DNA of 64,000 nt. Source: an uncultured Pseudomonadota bacterium. Its GTDB lineage: Bacteria; Pseudomonadota; Gammaproteobacteria; Burkholderiales; JALYOK01. Positions within the stretch are counted from its first letter, which is position 1; every line of letters begins with the position of its first letter. The stretch covers positions 1 through 64,000 of the forward strand of contig CADEHE010000008.1 of assembly GCA_902826775.1 (NCBI GenBank). Direction: 5' to 3'. The position numbers and the translations under genes are program-made. This document shows positions 59,030-64,000 of the stretch, one piece after another. The notes under the pieces were generated by a model. It was not told the origin of the DNA. It did not search any database and saw nothing but the letters and a program-made list of their open reading frames with translations.

Positions 59030-59356
59030 CTATTGTCCGGCTCGGTGCTTGATCGGTGTATCGCTGTGGCGCGGCTCGGTGAGCTTTTCCTTGTGGCGCA
59101 ACACTTGGCGATCTAGTTTGTCTACCAGCGAATCGACAACAGCATACATGTCGCTACCCTCGACGGCGACGAAGATATCTTTTCCGCGCGTGTGCAACTC
59201 CGCTTCGGCCTTTTGCACGTTCTTTTCTACCGACAGAATGACATGCAAATCGATGACGTGATCGAAGTGCCGCTTGATTTTCTCCATTTTCTGTTTCACG
59301 TGGGCGAGAATTGGAGGCGTGATGTCGAAATGCCTTCCGCTGACCGTGATATTCAT
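59030..59356 (-). CDS. hpf: Ribosome hibernation-promoting factor
   Basis: A 108-residue short-type HPF/RaiA protein that binds the 30S decoding region and helps form inactive 100S ribosomes in stationary phase. It starts MNITVSGRHFDITPPI, with KMEKIKRHFDHVIDLHVIL and DMYAVVDSLVDKLDRQV following. It directly follows rpoN with 9 bases between them, as in E. coli and most betaproteobacteria. Confidence 0.95.
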   Translation of the reverse strand: MNITVSGRHFDITPPILAHVKQKMEKIKRHFDHVIDLHVILSVEKNVQKAEAELHTRGKDIFVAVEGSDMYAVVDSLVDKLDRQVLRHKEKLTEPRHSDTPIKHRAGQ

Positions 59357-59365
59357 GGCGCCTCC

Positions 59366-60784
59366 TTAGATCGACTTGCGCAAATTGGCAGGTTGGATTT
59401 GCATCGATTCCCGGTATTTCGCGACTGTGCGCCGCGCCACGACGATGCCTTGCTGCCCCAAGATATCAGCAATCTTACTATCAGACAGAGGTTTCTTCGA
59501 ATCCTCCGCGCCCACCAACTGTTTGATTAGGGCACGAATAGCGGTAGATGATGCCGCGCCTCCGGTGTCCGTCGCAACGTGACTGCCGAAGAAGTACTTC
59601 AACTCAAAAATGCCACGCGGTGTGAGCATGAATTTCTGCGTTGTCACGCGCGATACAGTCGATTCGTGCAGCCCTACCGTTTCGGCGATTTCGCGCAGCA
59701 CAAGCGGGCGCATTGCGACATCACCGTGATCAAAAAAATGCTTCTGCCGCTCCACAATCGCCTGGGAAACTTTGAGAATGGTCTCGAATCGCTGCTGCAC
59801 GTTCTTGATGAGCCATCGAGCTTCCTGAAGTTGGCTGGACAACTGCTGATTGCTGCTGTCGCGGTTACGCTGCAAGATGTCAGCGTACATTTGGTTGATG
59901 CGCAGTCGCGGCATGGCATCGCGATTTAACGTCGCTACCCAACGCGAACGCACTTTGCGAACGAATATGTCGGGCACGACGTATCGCGTATCAATCGGTT
60001 CGAAATCAGCCCCCGGACGCGGGTTCAGGCTGGTAATTAGCTTTTGCGCGCCGCGCAACTCGTCGTCACCGATGCCGACAACGCGCTTCAACTTGGCAAA
60101 ATCACGCGCGCCCAGCAGATCAAGGTATTGTTGGGCAATCACTTTCGCTTCAACTAGGAAAGGCGTATCCGCCGATAACGCGTTTAGCTGCAGCGATAAG
60201 CATTCCGCCAAATTTCTTGCGCCAATGCCCGTTGGGTCGAAGTTCTGCAAAAGTTTGCGGGCAGCGCCGAGTTCTTCGAGTTCGACTTCTAGCTCGGGCG
60301 GTAGCATAGCCAGCAGTTCTTCCAGCGGCTGGGTCAGATAACCGTCTTCGTCGAGATTGGCGATGAGAACAGTGATCAATTGTTTGTCGCGCTGCGAGAC
60401 GTGCGTGAGATTTAGCTGCGTGAACAAGTGATCCTGCAGGCTGGGCGGCACGGCCGGTTGCTGCGGCGCGTGCTCATCATCGCCATCGTCACGCCAGCCG
60501 GGACCTTGCCCGTCTTCCAGACTCCACGAGTCGCTCGCGGCCGGGGGGTCGGCGGATTTCAAATCGTTGCTTGCCACCGGCGCCTCTGAGGTTGCCGGTC
60601 CGCTCTCGCTGGAGGCGTATGCTGGTGGGCCATCGTCGCGTTCGAGCAACGGGTTCTCCATCAAGAAGCGCTCTAGTTCCTGATTGAGATCCAGCGTGGA
60701 CAACTGCAACAATCGAATTGACTGCTGGAGTTGCGGTGTTAGCGTGAGATGTTGGGAGAGTTTGAGCTGAAGGCTGTTTTTCAT
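59366..60784 (-). CDS. rpoN: RNA polymerase sigma-54 factor RpoN
   Basis: Sigma factor for promoters with -24/-12 elements, dependent on enhancer-binding ATPases. The 472-residue protein has the Gln-rich activator-interacting region (LTLTPQLQQSIRLLQLS), an acidic linker (about residues 50-115), the core-binding domain, the helix-turn-helix and the RpoN box VARRTVAKYRE near the C-terminus. It is flanked by lptB and hpf on the same strand, the standard order. Confidence 0.97.
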   Translation of the reverse strand: MKNSLQLKLSQHLTLTPQLQQSIRLLQLSTLDLNQELERFLMENPLLERDDGPPAYASSESGPATSEAPVASNDLKSADPPAASDSWSLEDGQGPGWRDDGDDEHAPQQPAVPPSLQDHLFTQLNLTHVSQRDKQLITVLIANLDEDGYLTQPLEELLAMLPPELEVELEELGAARKLLQNFDPTGIGARNLAECLSLQLNALSADTPFLVEAKVIAQQYLDLLGARDFAKLKRVVGIGDDELRGAQKLITSLNPRPGADFEPIDTRYVVPDIFVRKVRSRWVATLNRDAMPRLRINQMYADILQRNRDSSNQQLSSQLQEARWLIKNVQQRFETILKVSQAIVERQKHFFDHGDVAMRPLVLREIAETVGLHESTVSRVTTQKFMLTPRGIFELKYFFGSHVATDTGGAASSTAIRALIKQLVGAEDSKKPLSDSKIADILGQQGIVVARRTVAKYRESMQIQPANLRKSI

Positions 60785-60813
60785 GCTAAGCCGATACCGC
60801 CGCGGGGGACCCT

Positions 60814-61536
60814 TTACAGGCGGAAATGCTGACCCAAGTAGACTTGCCTCACGCTTTCATTATAAATGATTTCGTCGGGCTTGCCGAAAGCGAGCACGCT
60901 GCCTTGATTGATGATGTACGCTCGGTCACAGATGCCAAGCGTTTCGCGCACGTTATGGTCCGTAATGAGTACCCCTATGCCGCGATCTTTCAAAAAACGA
61001 ACGATCTGCTGAATATCCAAGACCGCGATCGGATCGACGCCTGCAAACGGCTCGTCCAGCAAGATGAAGCGCGGGTTACTGGCAAGAGCACGCGCAATTT
61101 CAACGCGGCGGCGTTCTCCGCCCGACAAGCTCGCGGCGGGATTGCTTCGAAGATGCTCGATATGCAGATCTTTCAGCAGCTCTTCCAATCGCGCGTCAAT
61201 TTCTTCATCAGACATTGACTGGAGTTGCAGTACCGCGCGAATGTTTTCTCCCGCAGTCAACTTTCGAAAGATGGAAGCTTCTTGCGGCAAATAGCCGAGG
61301 CCAAGCTGGGCACGCCGATGAATCGGCATATGAGTTAGATCTTGCTGGTCCAAGTAGAGCTTGCCGCCGTCCATAGCGACAAGGCCGACGATCATGTAAA
61401 AGCACGTGGTTTTACCAGCACCGTTGGGTCCCAGAAGGCCGACGATTTCTCCTGCGGACAGTTCTAAAGAGACGTCTTGGACGACCGTGCGCGCGCGGTA
61501 GCGCTTGAACAGATGTTCGGCGCGGAGATTCGCCAT
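60814..61536 (-). CDS. lptB: LPS export ABC transporter ATP-binding protein LptB
   Basis: The cytoplasmic ATPase of the LptB2FGC complex that extracts lipopolysaccharide from the inner membrane. The 240-residue protein has Walker [10 protein letters not shown], the ABC signature LSGGERRR, Walker [14 protein letters not shown] and the H-loop His in ITDHNVRET. It lies between lptA and rpoN. LptF, LptG and LptD are not in the window. Confidence 0.97.
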   Translation of the reverse strand: MANLRAEHLFKRYRARTVVQDVSLELSAGEIVGLLGPNGAGKTTCFYMIVGLVAMDGGKLYLDQQDLTHMPIHRRAQLGLGYLPQEASIFRKLTAGENIRAVLQLQSMSDEEIDARLEELLKDLHIEHLRSNPAASLSGGERRRVEIARALASNPRFILLDEPFAGVDPIAVLDIQQIVRFLKDRGIGVLITDHNVRETLGICDRAYIINQGSVLAFGKPDEIIYNESVRQVYLGQHFRL

Positions 61537-61563
61537 TTCGGCTGCTGGCGTGTCAGCTAAGAG

Positions 61564-62169
61564 CTAAGGCTTGTTTGCATTCGGTGCGCCGGCCGAATCT
61601 TTCTTCGGTTTCGGTTGTATAACTGCAGTGACGCGGCCGCCGGGTTTGCTTGAGCTTGTGCTCTGCGGTGTGTTGCCGAAAACTTGCATGAACTCCGAGT
61701 TCACTTCATATGTGATGTAGTTTCCGCGCACTTCGTCTTGGCCGCGCTTGAGCACGGCGTTATGAAAAAGCTCAAGCTTCTCTGTGCGTCCGTCATACTC
61801 CGCTTGCTCTGCGAAACCCTCCACGTATTCGTCCAAGCCGTCCCGTTTTTGCTTGAACGTTGCTGGTTTCCCGTAAGCGGTTGCGGTCTGAATACCATTC
61901 TTGTCTTGACGGACAAGAATGCGATCGGCCGTAATGCGCAACGTTCCCTGCGTAAGGACGACGCTGCCTTCGAAAGTGCTGGTTTGTTTTTTGTCGTCGA
62001 CAGTGACTTTGTCCGCTTCCAAATTGATGGGCTTATCTCGATCCGCGCGTTCCGCTCGCGCGCCTGAGCAAACGAGCGCTGCGCATAGCGAAACCCAAAC
62101 TGCCAATGCCAGTTTGAATCCGGCGTGGTCAGCGTTGCTTCGGCGGGGTATTGTAGGTAGCTTTAACAT
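61564..62169 (-). CDS. lptA: LPS transport periplasmic protein LptA
   Basis: A periplasmic bridge protein that carries LPS between inner and outer membranes. The 201-residue protein has a signal peptide (ending CSGARAE, about residue 40) and the OstA-type beta-jellyroll with DKPINLEADKVTVDD, TFEGSVVLTQGTLRI and EYDGRTEKLELF, followed by a Pro/Lys-rich tail. It overlaps the end of lptC by 41 bases if the ATG at 62169 is used; a later start would be possible but would remove the N-region of the signal peptide. Confidence 0.93.
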   Translation of the reverse strand: MLKLPTIPRRSNADHAGFKLALAVWVSLCAALVCSGARAERADRDKPINLEADKVTVDDKKQTSTFEGSVVLTQGTLRITADRILVRQDKNGIQTATAYGKPATFKQKRDGLDEYVEGFAEQAEYDGRTEKLELFHNAVLKRGQDEVRGNYITYEVNSEFMQVFGNTPQSTSSSKPGGRVTAVIQPKPKKDSAGAPNANKP

Positions 62170-62704
62170 GAGTCAGCCTTGCGGTTCGTGTTCTGTTATT
62201 GACCTCGAGACTTGCGGCGATGGTGGAGCTGGTTCCTTGCTCGATAAGCACGGCCTGGTCGGTACTCGCAATGCCCTCATCGGGGCGCACATGCAACTTC
62301 TCCGTCGTCACTACTAACGGCGCTTGTCCCGAGACGCTTTCTTGAACGGCACGAACGTTTCCGTAAAAGAACACATCTTTGCGATCCTTGCTGACGGATG
62401 CTTCTTTGGAACGCACGCTGAAAGGCGCTTGGTCCGGTTCGCGTCCGTCAAACTGCACGCTGAGCAAGCGCGAGGACCCATCGTCCGGATAATGTAGCAT
62501 CTTTTCCGCGCGCAAGACAGAACGCACCTGCCCGGTCGGATCGAATTGCGTCGCGCTGAATGACTCCACTACGGCATCTGGCTCGTGTCTAATCGGGCTT
62601 GGTAGCGGAGCGGGGCGAATCTGCATCGCTTGGTTCAACCAAAGCGTCATCGCTGCAAGTGCGATCAGCAATAGAACTGGTAACCAAGATTCTGAGCGCG
62701 GCAT
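62129..62704 (-). CDS. lptC: LPS export system protein LptC
   Basis: A single-pass inner-membrane protein that hands LPS from LptB2FG to LptA. The 191-residue protein has one N-terminal transmembrane helix (about residues 7-24) and a periplasmic domain with the typical pattern VESFSATQFDPTGQVRSVL. The ATG at 62704 was chosen; the longer frame upstream overlaps kdsC. It lies between kdsC and lptA. Confidence 0.92.
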   Translation of the reverse strand: MPRSESWLPVLLLIALAAMTLWLNQAMQIRPAPLPSPIRHEPDAVVESFSATQFDPTGQVRSVLRAEKMLHYPDDGSSRLLSVQFDGREPDQAPFSVRSKEASVSKDRKDVFFYGNVRAVQESVSGQAPLVVTTEKLHVRPDEGIASTDQAVLIEQGTSSTIAASLEVNNRTRTARLTHVKATYNTPPKQR

Positions 62705-62708
62705 CGAG

Positions 62709-63242
62709 TCAATGAAAGCTGGATGTGTGCCGGCGCGCGCGCAGCAGCAGCTCACAAAACTCGCGTACGGCACCGCCTCCTCCATTGCGGCGGGTGACAT
62801 AGTGAGCCCACTGCCGTACAACCAATGGCGCATGGGGGACAGAGCAAGCGAAGCCGCACGCTTTCATTGCGTGCAGATCGGCTAGGTCATCTCCCATAAA
62901 CGCGCATTGCGCCATTTCCAAGTTCAAGCTCCGCGCCAATGCGGTAAGCGCAGCCAGTTTGTCCGAGCACGCTTGCACCAGGTGCGCGATGCCTAGCTCA
63001 TTGGTTCGCCGCAAGACCACCTCGCTGTGCCTTGCGGAGATGACGGCCAAGATGGTCCCCGCGGAGGCGAGCGACTTCAGTCCTTGGCCATCAGCCGTAT
63101 GAAATACCTTGGTTTCACTTCCGCTATCCGCGTACGCCAAGGTACCATCGGACATCACGCCATCCACGTCAAGAGCCGCTAGGCGTACGTTTTTGGCTAG
63201 GGTCAGGGTGGTGGGTGTGATGTAGTTCCGAAATATTGGCAT
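62709..63242 (-). CDS. kdsC: 3-deoxy-D-manno-octulosonate 8-phosphate phosphatase KdsC
   Basis: A C0-type HAD phosphatase that releases Kdo from Kdo-8-phosphate for LPS inner-core synthesis. The 177-residue protein has the nucleophile motif LDVDGVMSDG, the Ser/Thr motif ILAVISAR, the Lys in ACSDKLAAL and the late acidic motif MGDDLADL. It starts the LPS block; kdsD, often found directly upstream, is not present before the divergent antiporter gene. Confidence 0.95.
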   Translation of the reverse strand: MPIFRNYITPTTLTLAKNVRLAALDVDGVMSDGTLAYADSGSETKVFHTADGQGLKSLASAGTILAVISARHSEVVLRRTNELGIAHLVQACSDKLAALTALARSLNLEMAQCAFMGDDLADLHAMKACGFACSVPHAPLVVRQWAHYVTRRNGGGGAVREFCELLLRARRHTSSFH

Positions 63243-63324
63243 AGTGGTTCGAGCCAGCAGGCGTTAGCGCGAGCAGCGGCAAATTATAGGCGCGGAATCC
63301 CGGCGGTTGCTGAGAACATTCCAG

Positions 63325-64000
63325 ATGATGACAGAAACCCTGATCAATACAACGACGTTACTGCTAGTGACAGTACTGCTCGTGGTTTCGTTCAGGCGTT
63401 TGAAGCTACCCTCGGTGCTCGCCTACTTGGGGGTGGGTATCGCGCTTGGTCCGCACGCACTGGGTCTCGTTACAAACGCCGAGCAGATTCAGCACCTATC
63501 TGAGATAGGTATCGTTTTCTTGATGTTCGCGGTTGGTTTGGAGTTTAGCTTGCCACAGCTTTTCGCGATGCGCACGGTGGTGTTTGGGCTTGGAGGTACG
63601 CAAGTGGTTGTGACCACGGTGATAGTACTGGTCGCGTGCATATTCGCCGGTGCTTCGTGGCAGAGCGGTTTAGCGCTAGGCGCGATCGTGGCGATGTCGT
63701 CCACCGCAATTGTGGCCAAACTCATGGGGGAACGGTTGGAACTACAGACCGCGCACGGGCGGCAGATCATGGGTGTCTTGCTGCTCCAGGATTTAGCCGT
63801 GGTGCCGCTGTTCATAATTTTGCCGGCTCTCGATTTGGGCACGGATACCCTCGGATCTGACTTGCTGTTGGCTGTGGCGAAGGCGGCTGTCGCCCTTGCT
63901 GTGTTGCTCTGGTTTGGCCGCGGTCCGCTTCGTGATTGGTTTCACCTAGTTGCCGGGAGCAAATCCTCGGAGCTGTTCGTACTTAACGTTTTGCTGGTAG
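63325..64000 (+). CDS. CPA2-family cation/proton antiporter (KefB-like), truncated by window end
   Basis: The N-terminal 225 codons of a monovalent cation:proton antiporter. Visible parts are a series of hydrophobic helices with the family segments LPSVLAYLGVGIALGPHALG, VFLMFAVGLEFSLPQL and AIVAMSSTAIVAKLM, plus LLLQDLAVVPLF. The C-terminal half, which may carry a TrkA-N domain, lies outside the window. Two adjacent ATG codons (63325 and 63328) could be the start. It diverges from kdsC over 82 bases. It is distinct from the KefC at 28124. Confidence 0.9.
   Translation, partial: MMTETLINTTTLLLVTVLLVVSFRRLKLPSVLAYLGVGIALGPHALGLVTNAEQIQHLSEIGIVFLMFAVGLEFSLPQLFAMRTVVFGLGGTQVVVTTVIVLVACIFAGASWQSGLALGAIVAMSSTAIVAKLMGERLELQTAHGRQIMGVLLLQDLAVVPLFIILPALDLGTDTLGSDLLLAVAKAAVALAVLLWFGRGPLRDWFHLVAGSKSSELFVLNVLLV

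Noticed and set aside
1-64000. CRISPR array, prophage or complete insertion sequence
   Set aside because: No regularly spaced repeats, no phage structural genes and no transposase were found; only recombinase fragments and the 195-bp repeats hint at mobility.

Overview
The window reads as a chromosomal segment of a betaproteobacterium with moderately high GC. The evidence is gene order and content rather than any single marker. The block kdsC-lptC-lptA-lptB-rpoN-hpf-ptsN-hprK-rapZ, the block yicC-gmk-rpoZ-spoT-recG, the stretch kinase/PP2C-rph-rdgB-hemW, a cytochrome b561 followed by two YceI proteins, and a PEP-CTERM protein together point to an environmental, respiratory Gram-negative bacterium. 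I cannot name the genus.

Layout. 1-358 is gene-free and much more AT-rich (about 45% GC) than what follows. 359-6939 is a minus-strand housekeeping block (recG, spoT, rpoZ, gmk, yicC). 7178-13232 runs on the plus strand: Ser/Thr kinase, PP2C phosphatase, RNase PH, RdgB, an aspartoacylase-type deacylase and HemW. 13465-14822 holds a DUF2059 protein and a potassium channel. 15055-21244 is the most unusual locus. A 1697-residue lipoprotein fuses a copper radical oxidase with all active-site residues, PA14, Ig-like, PKD and YVTN-propeller modules, a diheme peroxidase-like module and a second PA14. It is translationally coupled to a membrane cytochrome c and a Sco copper chaperone. 21432-33734 is a mixed accessory and metabolic region: lipoprotein truncated haemoglobin, haloalkane dehalogenase, LysR/pirin, b561-YceI-YceI, SDR, KefF/KefC, a lipoprotein plus PstS-like protein, and a PEP-CTERM protein.

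33920-37860 is a small island bounded by two 195-bp inverted repeats. Inside are three integron-type attC recombination sites, each directly behind a minus-strand cassette gene, a core site with a promoter-like sequence in front of the first cassette, and two oppositely oriented fragments of tyrosine recombinase genes. I read it as a degenerate cassette array without an intact integrase (a CALIN).

37958-47201 returns to core genes: namZ, a DOMON-like protein, trmB, thiG and thiS on the minus strand, then a 5'-nucleotidase, a TIR-transmembrane-WD40 protein, a divergent PanB relative, a PPOX-family protein and tRNA-Gly(CCC). 47323-51779 has an AsmA-like protein, a PAS-GAF sensor without output domain, and mutY. 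51821-54920 is a probable Fur-controlled operon (porin, DUF2325, FMN-binding and PepSY membrane proteins). 54923-56526 encodes a LON substrate-binding-domain protein, a Gx-family membrane protein and a NusG-domain-II protein. 56527-63242 is the rapZ-to-kdsC envelope and nitrogen-PTS block. A CPA2 antiporter diverges from it and runs off the window end.

How the genes work together. The right end joins LPS transport and Kdo synthesis with sigma-54 and nitrogen-PTS regulation. The left end joins nucleotide metabolism with the stringent response. The 15-21 kb operon looks like an exported oxidase with its own copper-loading and electron-transfer partners.
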